Assembly (NCBI GenBank): GCA_002415855.1
Contig: DIAS01000086.1
Span: 1-25,252, forward strand
Source of the DNA: Bacteroidales bacterium UBA5072
GTDB taxonomy: Bacteria; Bacteroidota; Bacteroidia; Bacteroidales; UBA10428
DNA length: 25,252 nucleotides
Direction of reading: 5' to 3'
How positions within the stretch are numbered: the first letter of the stretch is position 1; each line of letters starts with the position of its first letter. Below, piece after piece: positions 1 through 7,789 of the stretch. Position numbers and translations under genes: made by a program. Below the pieces are notes generated by a model. That model was not told the origin of the DNA, did not search any database, and saw nothing but the letters and a program-made list of their open reading frames with translations.

Positions 1-192
1 ATTCCCATTCATCCAGTGCCACCATACACGTGGCTTGGCGCTGTCGGGAGGTGTTACGAAGCCTGCTTCGAGCTGAATGCCATGATTTTTTTCACGGTTT
101 TCACATGAGGTCAGCAATATACCACCTACAATCAATGAAATAAGAAGTATTGAATACTGTCTTTCGTGAAGTCCGAATAAATAACTTTTCAT
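1..192 (-). CDS. GH106-type alpha-L-rhamnosidase lipoprotein, N-terminal fragment
   Basis: This is the first 64 codons of a gene that runs off the left edge. It starts at an ATG eight bases after the stop of the upstream esterase, so the two are probably co-transcribed. Residues 11-27 form a hydrophobic signal segment, and LLTSC (26-30) is a lipobox that would place a lipidated Cys30 at the mature N-terminus. After a short linker comes PPDSAKPRVWWHWMNGN (48-64), which is the start of the catalytic module as I know it from GH106 alpha-L-rhamnosidases of Bacteroidota (PP-x-SARP-x-VWWHWMNG). GH106 enzymes are usually about 800-1100 residues, so most of the protein lies outside the window. They cleave terminal alpha-L-rhamnose from glycans such as rhamnogalacturonans, which fits the rhamnose catabolic genes nearby. 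The family call rests on a short stretch, but the motif is distinctive. Confidence 0.78.
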   Translation of the reverse strand, partial: MKSYLFGLHERQYSILLISLIVGGILLTSCENREKNHGIQLEAGFVTPPDSAKPRVWWHWMNGN

Positions 193-200
193 TGCTTGAT

Positions 201-1118
201 TTATTTATCAATAAATTGAACTGCTTTCATAAAGTTGTAAAGATTGTCGATCCACTCGTTCCATTCTTTGCCGTTGTACTGCAAGCCCTCGCCATGACGG
301 GCGTCGTAGATGAATTGAAGCTCGGAGGGAGCTCCGGCTGCTTTCCAGTTCTGATAGGTGGTGAATAAACCCTCCGGCGGATTGCCATCGTTCACCGGTG
401 AGCACATAAACAGCGGCATAGGGTCGGGTATTGTATTCGCAGCACCTCTGCCATATATGAATGCAGCAAGGTTGGGACGGCACTTTTCGTCGTGTATGAA
501 GACAACATTGGATGTTACCAGGGCACCGGCCGAGAAGCCCATTAGACCAATCTTATCAGGGTTGACGCCGAGTTCGGCAGCATGCTGGCGGACATATCTG
601 ATCGCCTGGCGACCGTCGTCGCCATAAAGCGTCGGTTCTACCACAGGGGCAGCCGGAACCACACTTTGGGGTACACCCGCTGCATTTTGTTTTGCAGAAT
701 CATTGCTTGGCCGAGGGGCAGGCTGCATAATGGCTTTGAATGTCTCTTCAATTTTTTCCCGCGTACCGGATTGCACGGTGCGATACTTCAGAACTATGCC
801 GGTCACTCCGTGGCGTTGGAACCATTCTGCTACGTTGGTGCCCTCCTCCTTCCAGGTGAGAAAAATGTAGGCGCCGCCCGGTGCTATGATCATCGATGCA
901 CCGGTATCAATGGCTTTGTCGGGACGGTAAACCGTAATGGTGGGTTCGGTGACGTTGAAAACAAGCGGATTGCCGCTCCATGGGGCTGGAACTGACATCT
1001 CGGTGTCTGTCCATCCTTCGCTGCCAGGAACCGGCCCGTCATAAATTTTATAAACCTCTTGTGCATGCACACCTGCCGATGCAAGTATCACAGCTAGCAG
1101 AAAAATAAGTTTATTCAT
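201..1118 (-). CDS. Secreted alpha/beta-hydrolase, probable carbohydrate acyl esterase
   Basis: The protein has 305 residues, with a signal peptide at about 1-19 and cleavage near AGVHA/QEV. The fold is of the BD-FAE / acetyl-esterase type. IIAPGGAY (77-84) is the oxyanion-hole loop, GFSAG (194-198) carries the nucleophile Ser196, D244 in SPVNDG is the likely acid, and H275 in DARHGEG is the likely catalytic His. Between the first core strands and the nucleophile elbow lies an Ala/Pro-rich insert (about 132-162) that looks like a flexible loop. It sits downstream of susD and eight bases before a GH106-type gene. The inferred job is periplasmic removal of acetyl or other acyl groups so that rhamnosidases can act on the glycan. 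The exact ester cannot be read from the sequence; xylan acetylesterase-like annotation is common for this family. Confidence 0.8.
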   Translation of the reverse strand: MNKLIFLLAVILASAGVHAQEVYKIYDGPVPGSEGWTDTEMSVPAPWSGNPLVFNVTEPTITVYRPDKAIDTGASMIIAPGGAYIFLTWKEEGTNVAEWFQRHGVTGIVLKYRTVQSGTREKIEETFKAIMQPAPRPSNDSAKQNAAGVPQSVVPAAPVVEPTLYGDDGRQAIRYVRQHAAELGVNPDKIGLMGFSAGALVTSNVVFIHDEKCRPNLAAFIYGRGAANTIPDPMPLFMCSPVNDGNPPEGLFTTYQNWKAAGAPSELQFIYDARHGEGLQYNGKEWNEWIDNLYNFMKAVQFIDK

Positions 1119-1238
1119 AGATTTAAATTCAGAAATTAAAGGTTGTCATTGTCCGGTGAGCATAAATAAAATCTCTCAGCGTGAATTTGACTTGAAGTAA
1201 GTGATAATCTAATTGTTATTCGGGCAAGATCTGAAATA

Positions 1239-1272
1239 ATACGGTAACCACTTTTTAGGATGGTTACCGTAT
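1239..1272 (-). terminator. 12-bp perfect hairpin between susD and the esterase gene
   Basis: ATACGGTAACCA (1239-1250) and TGGTTACCGTAT (1261-1272) are perfect inverted repeats around a 10-base loop, 37 bases beyond the susD stop. On the transcribed minus strand the stem is followed by a T-rich but interrupted tail (TATTATTTCAG), so it is a weak intrinsic terminator or an attenuating or RNA-stabilising stem. It would make susCD transcript levels differ from those of the downstream esterase and rhamnosidase. The rest of the 1119-1309 gap shows no gene. Confidence 0.5.
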
Positions 1273-1309
1273 GATTAGTCACCTTATGTGCAAATAAAAA
1301 CTAATATTC

Positions 1310-2890
1310 CTACCAATTTGGGTTTTGGATAAGATTCGGATTTAATGTACATTCAGTATACGGAAACGGGAACAACTCATCTCTACCGACCTGGAAACCT
1401 TCTGCTCCAACAACAGGTATTGTTGTTACATCATAGGATTGTGTACCGGGTAAATAGCCCCTGAACTGGTAAGTGTATGTTCCTCTGTTTGCAAGAATTG
1501 ACGGAGCGTCGCCCCATCTTACAAGATCAAAATAACGTTCACTTTCGTAGGCCATTTCCGCTCTTTTTTCATCTTTAAGATCGTCAAATGTATACGATGA
1601 TAAATCAGTAAGTCCAGCTCGTTGTCTTACCAGATTTAATGCGTTCAGCCCTTCGGTCAGGTTTGTTCCTGACTGTACACATGCTTCTGCATAAAGAAGA
1701 AGTACTTCTGCATATCTCATGCCTGGCCAGTTAACTTTATAGCGAACATTCTGCAAAGTAGCATATGTAAAGATTTCATCATTCCAGGGAAGCATTTTGC
1801 ATCTGAAATAACCTTCACAACTTGACATAACAGGTTCCCCACCCCAGAAGTCCTCTTTTGCCTCTGCAGTATCGGCTGAAATAGCTAACTCAACAAACCT
1901 GTTGAGTATGTCTTCATAGGACCAGACGGTACCCAACTGACGGGGTTTCCCCTGCTCACCGCGTGCAACATAAAAATCATATAATTCCTTTCTAAAATCA
2001 GCCCCCCCATATCCCTGCTCTGTAAATCCGCCTGGAACCGTTACATTTTCTGTTCTCCAGGTAAGGGTAACCGGTCTGTTGTCGCCTTCATTCAGGTAAT
2101 TAGCCTGGTCAGCATCATCCAGGTTATATTCCCATATATATTCATCGCAAAAGTCGCCAGGTAAATGATACAAATCTCTGTAATCATCCAGCAGTTCATA
2201 CTTACCTGAACCAATTACTTCATCGAGGGTGTTTATTGCACCTGCATAATCACCTTTAATCACCTGAGTTTTGCCAAGCAATGCATAGGCTGAATGCTTT
2301 GTAACACGACCGCCAATTATAGCTTGCTGATTCAGTCCGGCTTTTTCAGGGAGCCTATTGATGGCTTCATCCAGACTGGTTTCAACATAATCCCACAATG
2401 CTGCGGGTTCGCCATTGGCAGGTGTAAGTTCGCTCTCAGATAAAACATGATCAACAAGAGGAGGAGTACCCCATAACCTGATTAGATAAAGATTAACATA
2501 GGCTCTCCAGAAATAAGCTTCACCAATTACCTGTTTCTTAACATCCGAGTTTTCAGGTAATCTTTCAATGATCATATTACACAGGTAATTGATTCTGTAA
2601 AGGTTAGTAAACATGCCATTCCCGGGATGATTCTGAGCATTAACATTTAAATTATCAAAGGTATTCCCATCATCACTCATTCCGTTAAAGGTACCGTTCC
2701 AGAATAAACCGGTATACACTGCAGAATATATAGGAGAAATTAATTGAAGCGCCTGGTCATCTGTTGCATTTGCATAGTATTCATCCGGATTAAGTGCTCC
2801 TTGTTGCTTGATATCCAATAAATCTTGATCACACGAATTGAAAGCAATTCCGCCAATCAAAAATGATATAAAAATTATTATCTTTTTCAT
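1310..2890 (-). CDS. susD: SusD/RagB-family glycan-binding lipoprotein
   Basis: The protein has 526 residues from the chosen ATG at 2890. An in-frame ATG lies 15 bases upstream (2905) but overlaps the GGAGG ribosome binding site itself, so the later start is preferred. The N-terminus MKKIIIFISFL...FNSC is a lipoprotein signal with Cys20 as the lipidated residue. The first half (about 21-215) has the SusD N-terminal pattern, with YY, IYSAVYTG and the RAYVNLYLIRLWG helix. The second half has the typical late motifs LLYAEACVQSG, LNLVRQRAGL, EKRAEMAYESERYFDLVRWGD and the C-terminal NPNLIQNPNW. SusD proteins cap SusC on the outer membrane and bind the oligosaccharide to be imported. The gene follows susC by 18 bases, so the pair is one transcript. 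Its base composition is AT-richer than the esterase downstream. Confidence 0.95.
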   Translation of the reverse strand: MKKIIIFISFLIGGIAFNSCDQDLLDIKQQGALNPDEYYANATDDQALQLISPIYSAVYTGLFWNGTFNGMSDDGNTFDNLNVNAQNHPGNGMFTNLYRINYLCNMIIERLPENSDVKKQVIGEAYFWRAYVNLYLIRLWGTPPLVDHVLSESELTPANGEPAALWDYVETSLDEAINRLPEKAGLNQQAIIGGRVTKHSAYALLGKTQVIKGDYAGAINTLDEVIGSGKYELLDDYRDLYHLPGDFCDEYIWEYNLDDADQANYLNEGDNRPVTLTWRTENVTVPGGFTEQGYGGADFRKELYDFYVARGEQGKPRQLGTVWSYEDILNRFVELAISADTAEAKEDFWGGEPVMSSCEGYFRCKMLPWNDEIFTYATLQNVRYKVNWPGMRYAEVLLLYAEACVQSGTNLTEGLNALNLVRQRAGLTDLSSYTFDDLKDEKRAEMAYESERYFDLVRWGDAPSILANRGTYTYQFRGYLPGTQSYDVTTIPVVGAEGFQVGRDELFPFPYTECTLNPNLIQNPNW

Positions 2891-2898
2891 AATTGATA

Positions 2899-2903
2899 CC
2901 TCC
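2899..2903 (-). promoter_or_regulatory. Ribosome binding site GGAGG for susD
   Basis: GGAGG lies eight bases before the ATG at 2890, in the 18-base gap between susC and susD. Clear Shine-Dalgarno sites are uncommon in Bacteroidota and this is the best one in the window. It decides the susD start. Confidence 0.75.
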
Positions 2904-2908
2904 ATTTT

Positions 2909-5900
2909 TTAGAAAGATAAATTAAGGCCAAATACAACCTGCTTCATGGCCGGGTATTGAATTAAGTCAACGCCCATACCTCCTGACAAGTTAAAACCCG
3001 GGAAGAGTTCTACTCCGCCACCTTCCACACTAGCCATCGATTCAGGATCAAGGCCTTTATATTTGGTAAAAGTGAAGAAATTTTCCAAAGAAGCATAAAC
3101 CCGTAGATTGGATATTCTGGCCTTTTGAGATATTTTAGACGGTATTGTATAACCCAGCTGTATCTCTTTGATTCTAAAATAGGAAGAACTAAATACCACC
3201 ATATCGGATTGAGCAATCCTACGGGCTTCTGTTCTATATCCGTTTGCACTTGGAGTTTTTGCAACTGTATTTTCAGGGGTCCAGTAATCTTCCACCAGGA
3301 AATCAGGCATATTCATTCTGGCAAGGTCAAACCGGACTATTCCTAATAATAGTTCACTACCCTGCTGCCCATTACCGAATATTCTAATATCAAAGCCCTT
3401 GTAAGCTGCATTCATCGTAATACCGTATGTGAAATCAGGGATAGCTGAACCTAAAGGAGCCATGCCATCATCAGTTCCCAATTCTTCGGCAGTTTTCCAG
3501 ATTGGCTGGCCATTTGCTTCATCAATATGGTCAAGTACATATCCCCTGAGATACCAGATAGGATAACCTTTCTCAAAATAGGTACCTTGATTAATGAACC
3601 CGCCACCACCGCCGAAACGACCTTCACCGTAAGGACTTTCTAGAACTTCGTTAAATAATGTTGAAAGGTTTCCATTGACAGAATAGGTGAAGTCTCCTAT
3701 CTGGTCCCTCCAGCCCAAGTCAAACTCAAATCCTCTGTTTACTATTTTTCCAACATTTTTTCTTACAACAGAGTTTCCTGAAACAACAGGGGCAGCAGCA
3801 TCGTTAATTAAAAGTCCATCCGTGATTTTATTGAAGTAGTCCATACTAAAAGCTAATCGGTTATTGAAAAACCTGGATTCAAAACCCAAATCGGTTTGAA
3901 TGGATTTTTCCCATGTTACATCAGGATTGGGAAGCCTGTCAGTTGGCGCTGCACCAGTAATAATTTCAGGTGAAAGTCCAGTTGTGTTATAAAAACTGTA
4001 GTAGCTATCACCAAGAGTAAGGGTGGATGTATACGGATAATCATTTAATACGTTTACGTTACCGTTTATACCCCAGGAAGCTCTTATCTTGAAGTAAGAA
4101 AGAGGAGTAAATCCTAAATTCTTGATGAAATTTTCTTCAGTAAGAACCCAGCCGCCTGATACTGAGGGAAAGTAACCCCAACGGTTTTCCTTTGACAGTT
4201 TTGAAGCATCGTAAGCATCTGCACGTATGCTTCCCTGCAACATATATTTATTGGCATAATTCCATTCAAGACGACCAAAATAGGAAATGTTTCGCTGATC
4301 ATAATTCCGGCCGTTAATTTCATCATTTGCATCTGCTGCTGAGTATTCGAAGTAACGATAGTTTGGATCATCGCTATCCAGTAAAGTGGTAGAAGCAGAG
4401 AGATTTGTATTATTAAAATTTTGATAACTCATTCCCGCCAGTGCAGCAAAATTATTCTTGCCAATAGTGTAGGAATAATTTAAAAAGTTCTCCCACGAGA
4501 GGAATACCGAATGAAGAAGATTTCCTGATAAAGCTCCGGAAGTTGTGTGCTGGTTATTATTCCACCAATAACCATCGGTATAGTTTGATGTAAAGCTATT
4601 TCCGAATCTGTAACCAAGTCGGGTGGTATATATCAATCCCTTTATAGGTTTAAACTCGGCGTAGGCAGACCCGTTAATATTGGTTCTCCAGGCTTCATTT
4701 GTGAAATTCTCGATCATTCCGAGCGGATGCCATAAATTTGACTGCATTAAAAAAGAAGAACCATAAAGTTGACCCTGACTATTACGAAGAACATTATAAC
4801 CATCTGCTTCAGCAGTAAGTAAACCCAGGTTGTTGGTAGGGTCAATTGCCTGGTATGCTGCATCATCTTCATAATACAGTGGGACGGTAGGATCATAAAA
4901 AAATCCACCGCCAATAACACTTCCGGTTCCTGTAAAGTTATTCGCTGATACAGTAACGGTTTTACCCCTTTCGATTGAATTATTTGACCCGATTTTCAAC
5001 CATGGCTTAATATTATAATCTGCATTGATCTGTGCTGCTAAACGTTTATTGATATCGTTCTTGCCTGTTACCATTCCATCATCATTATTATAGGTTAATG
5101 AAACATAGAAGGAACCTTTTTCATTTCCGCCTTCAGCACCTAACGTATAGGTTTGCATATTTCCATTATCGAAAACTATATCATTCCAATCAGTATCGCC
5201 GTTCTGAAATGAGGATTCCGGAATTCCATCTCCCATCCAGTATTCCTTGAACTCCTCGGCATTCTGCATGTTGAACTTATTACTTTGACTCTGAATTGTG
5301 AAAAGCGAGTTGAAGAACAAACGGCTTGTACCTGAGGAACCTTTTTTGGTAGTAACAAGAACGACCCCATTACCAGCCTCAGCTCCATAGATGGCTGCTG
5401 AAGCGGCATCTTTTAAAACTTCTACTGAGTTAATAGCGTTCGGATCGAGATAATTGATATTTGGTACTTTCAAGCCGTCAACAATATAGAGTGGATCAGA
5501 ACCGGCGTTATTCGAGTAGCCTCTGACGCGGAATTCCGCAGATGCGCCTGGGGCTCCTGACCTGGTAAGCACTTGAACACCGGAAACTTTTCCCTGAAGA
5601 GCTGTAGCAAGAGAACTTGTTGATCGGTTTTCCAGATCATCTGCTTTCACGGAGGCAATAGCCCCTGTTACATTACTCTTTTTCTGCGTACCATAACCAA
5701 TAACAACCACTTCTTCCAATTCAGATATTTCGGGACTTAATTTTATATCAATTACAGATCTTCCTTCACTGGAGACTAGTTCTGTCATATATCCGACAAA
5801 AGAAAACTGCAATTCTGCGTTTTCAACCGGGACATCTACCGAATAGTTACCCTCGGCATCGGTTATGGAACCGGTATTGGTACCTGCAATTCTCACGTAA

Positions 5901-6337
5901 ACTCCGGGTAATGGATCACCAGTAGCGGCGTCAGTTACCTTTCCTGTGACCTTATGCTGCTGCAGCATTGATTTCGGGGTTATGACAATGAGGTTGTTCT
6001 CGAGAACCCTGTAGGTTACCTCCGAAGAGGCCAGCAACTCATCCAGAACTTCTTCCACCCGGTTACCATGGGCTTCGATAGATACCTCACGTTTGAGGTC
6101 GGTGAAATTCTCATTATAAAAAAAGCGGAAATCTGTGCTTTGTTCAATCTGATCCAGAACTTCCTTCACCGTCTTATCTTTCATGCTGAAGGTCATTCTG
6201 GTTTGCTGGGAATACACAGAGGCCGAAACCTGAAGAATCCCTGCGAAGATCAGAACCAGTGCTAGTTTCATAGTCAGGATGATTTTTTTTAAATTGGGAA
6301 ATCGCTCCCAAATGCAAATTCTTTGAGGATTTTTCAT
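2909..6337 (-). CDS. susC: SusC/RagA-family TonB-dependent outer-membrane transporter with STN domain
   Basis: The protein has 1142 residues. A signal region ends near residue 44 (SVYSQ). The STN domain spans about 48-121 (MTFSMKDKTVKEVLDQIEQS...NNLIVITP) and is the part that contacts a FecR-type anti-sigma factor in the periplasm. A carboxypeptidase-D-like Ig domain spans about 128-200 (VTGKVTDAATGDPLPGVYV). The SusC signature EEVVVIGYGTQKKSNVTGA (208-226) follows, then the plug domain with LYIVDGLKV and AAIYGAEAGNGVVLVTTKKG, then the barrel, ending in FGLNLSF with a terminal aromatic residue. It imports SusD-bound oligosaccharides using TonB energy. The STN domain and the sigma/FecR genes just upstream indicate substrate-induced transcription of this locus. 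Hand-counted composition of the barrel is low in GC compared with its neighbours. Start: the first ATG is used; Met23 is a possible alternative. Confidence 0.95.
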   Translation of the reverse strand: MKNPQRICIWERFPNLKKIILTMKLALVLIFAGILQVSASVYSQQTRMTFSMKDKTVKEVLDQIEQSTDFRFFYNENFTDLKREVSIEAHGNRVEEVLDELLASSEVTYRVLENNLIVITPKSMLQQHKVTGKVTDAATGDPLPGVYVRIAGTNTGSITDAEGNYSVDVPVENAELQFSFVGYMTELVSSEGRSVIDIKLSPEISELEEVVVIGYGTQKKSNVTGAIASVKADDLENRSTSSLATALQGKVSGVQVLTRSGAPGASAEFRVRGYSNNAGSDPLYIVDGLKVPNINYLDPNAINSVEVLKDAASAAIYGAEAGNGVVLVTTKKGSSGTSRLFFNSLFTIQSQSNKFNMQNAEEFKEYWMGDGIPESSFQNGDTDWNDIVFDNGNMQTYTLGAEGGNEKGSFYVSLTYNNDDGMVTGKNDINKRLAAQINADYNIKPWLKIGSNNSIERGKTVTVSANNFTGTGSVIGGGFFYDPTVPLYYEDDAAYQAIDPTNNLGLLTAEADGYNVLRNSQGQLYGSSFLMQSNLWHPLGMIENFTNEAWRTNINGSAYAEFKPIKGLIYTTRLGYRFGNSFTSNYTDGYWWNNNQHTTSGALSGNLLHSVFLSWENFLNYSYTIGKNNFAALAGMSYQNFNNTNLSASTTLLDSDDPNYRYFEYSAADANDEINGRNYDQRNISYFGRLEWNYANKYMLQGSIRADAYDASKLSKENRWGYFPSVSGGWVLTEENFIKNLGFTPLSYFKIRASWGINGNVNVLNDYPYTSTLTLGDSYYSFYNTTGLSPEIITGAAPTDRLPNPDVTWEKSIQTDLGFESRFFNNRLAFSMDYFNKITDGLLINDAAAPVVSGNSVVRKNVGKIVNRGFEFDLGWRDQIGDFTYSVNGNLSTLFNEVLESPYGEGRFGGGGGFINQGTYFEKGYPIWYLRGYVLDHIDEANGQPIWKTAEELGTDDGMAPLGSAIPDFTYGITMNAAYKGFDIRIFGNGQQGSELLLGIVRFDLARMNMPDFLVEDYWTPENTVAKTPSANGYRTEARRIAQSDMVVFSSSYFRIKEIQLGYTIPSKISQKARISNLRVYASLENFFTFTKYKGLDPESMASVEGGGVELFPGFNLSGGMGVDLIQYPAMKQVVFGLNLSF

Positions 6338-6414
6338 AAATTCGTAACGTTAAAAGGTTAATAATGCTGCCGGGTGGCCGCGAAACCATATGGCAGTGTT
6401 TAAAATCTTACGAC

Positions 6415-6444
6415 AGTCACGCTGAGCTCCCGCAAGGCGTGACT
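6415..6444. other. Hairpin in the FecR-SusC gap, resembling the GTCAC-CTGAG repeat
   Basis: AGTCACGC (6415-6422) and GCGTGACT (6437-6444) pair around a 14-base loop and are followed on the plus strand by TTTTG. The left arm plus loop (GTCACGCTGAGC) is close to one arm of the repeat family at 9943 and 11428 (GTCACACTGAGC). As genes here run on the minus strand, it lies in the leader or upstream of susC. It could be a decayed repeat copy or an RNA stem. Confidence 0.45.
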
Positions 6445-6520
6445 TTTTGTTTAATTAGTTGTCTTTCGTCATGCTGTATGGTTAGGTTAATATTGGGGTT
6501 AAGGGTTTAAATCTTATTTT

Positions 6521-7786
6521 TCAAGGATTAAGAATATTCCTGTATTGTTCCAGCAGATTCTTGTCTACATAGAGTTTAACCTCCTTGGCGTTGACCTCGT
6601 ACCGGATGGGTGCAGTGAGCCGTATAACGGCCAGCACCTGCTCCAGCGACTCTTCCAGCAGGATGCCGTTAAAGGCATAATCCTCCAGTTCCTTGTCGAT
6701 GAATTCAATTTTGACATCATAGCGTCTTTCCAGCTTGGGCACCAGCGAAGCCAGCCTCTCGTTCTTAAAGATCCATCGCGTATCTTTCCAGGAAGTATAA
6801 AGGCGTGTATCCGTAACATCATTTACCTGAATGGGTAATATTTTCAATTCCTTTGTTGCAGAAGGTTCAACATGGCTGGCTGGCCTGTCCTGATCATTTA
6901 CCGCGATATCTCCGGCACTTTTCTGAAATACAGCGCTTTGCCTGGGCTTTAAAACGACCGGTTTTACTTGTCCTGCCTGTCCCGTTGCCTTCATGCCTTC
7001 AATACGAACACGGCCTTCTTCAAGTGTGGTCTCGATTGTACCCTCCTCCTTGTATGCCTTTACATTAAAAGCTGTTCCCAGTGCGGTAACCGTGATATCC
7101 GAGGTATGCACCTTAAAAGGAAGTTTTTTATTCCTGCTTACTTTAAAATAGGCTTCTCCTTCAAGGAATACAGTTCGGTTGGTTGTTCCGTAATCAACAG
7201 GGTAGCGGAACTTCGTGTCAGCATTCAGCCACACCGTTGTGCCATCGGGCAGGGTGATCATTGACCTGGATCCTCTGGGTGCTGAAGTTTCCACAAACAA
7301 GGAGGTGGTCACGGCTGACTGAGACTTATGGAATATCAACATACCTGTTATTCCAAGCGCAACGATAGCCAGCATGGCAGCAGCTACCTTGAACAGCGAG
7401 GAAAGCCGAAAGCGTATTTCCCTGCCGGGCAAGTTGCGAATGCCTCTTTCCGTGATTCTTCCCTTAATGGCCTCCAATGCACGGGTTTCATCAAGCTCCG
7501 GCTGTTGCAAATAACCTGAGGCGTGCCATAACTCACCCATCTGCCTGAAATATAGCAAATTGTTGTCATCTTGTCTAACCCAGTCAAGTAACTCATCTGC
7601 CTGTGCCTGTGTCAGTTTTCCCTCGAAATAACTGACAATAACTTCTTGTAACGAATCTGAAATTTCCACTGTATGCGACTGATTTTTGGTACCGGATGTA
7701 ATGACACAAAAACTAGCATGAGGTATTACAGGATGAAGAAGAAAATTTGCCAATATGCCAACCTGCCCGACGGCAGGTTTGCACAT
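6521..7786 (-). CDS. FecR-family anti-sigma factor with DUF4974 C-terminal domain
   Basis: The frame has 421 codons from an ATG that overlaps the sigma-factor stop (TAATG). Layout in this numbering: cytoplasmic sigma-binding domain about 44-125 (VIVSYFEGKLTQAQADELLDW), one membrane helix about 130-153, FecR domain about 165-265 (TSAPRGSRSMITLPDGTTVWLNA), and C-terminal DUF4974 (LASLVPKLERRYDVKIEF...FNGILLEESLEQVL) that would bind the SusC STN domain. It holds the ECF sigma factor inactive until the transporter signals. The first 39 residues are odd: MCKPAVGQVG is encoded by a CCTGCC/GGCAGG palindromic repeat that is also present downstream of the AraC gene. The ancestral start may be the GTG at 7669, giving 382 residues and beginning just before the first conserved block. 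Protein identity is certain; the start is not. Confidence 0.93.
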   Translation of the reverse strand: MCKPAVGQVGILANFLLHPVIPHASFCVITSGTKNQSHTVEISDSLQEVIVSYFEGKLTQAQADELLDWVRQDDNNLLYFRQMGELWHASGYLQQPELDETRALEAIKGRITERGIRNLPGREIRFRLSSLFKVAAAMLAIVALGITGMLIFHKSQSAVTTSLFVETSAPRGSRSMITLPDGTTVWLNADTKFRYPVDYGTTNRTVFLEGEAYFKVSRNKKLPFKVHTSDITVTALGTAFNVKAYKEEGTIETTLEEGRVRIEGMKATGQAGQVKPVVLKPRQSAVFQKSAGDIAVNDQDRPASHVEPSATKELKILPIQVNDVTDTRLYTSWKDTRWIFKNERLASLVPKLERRYDVKIEFIDKELEDYAFNGILLEESLEQVLAVIRLTAPIRYEVNAKEVKLYVDKNLLEQYRNILNP

Positions 7787-7789
7787 TAA
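7760..7789 (-). repeat. CCTGCC/GGCAGG palindromic repeat at the sigma-FecR junction
   Basis: AACCTGCC (7760-7767) and GGCAGGTT (7772-7779) form a perfect 8-bp stem with a 4-base loop. On the minus strand the unit begins TAATGTGCAAACCTGCC. The same 17 bases occur on the plus strand at 13952-13968. In both places the unit begins at or right after the stop codon of a gene. Here it supplies the ATG of the fecR frame. Confidence 0.7.
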
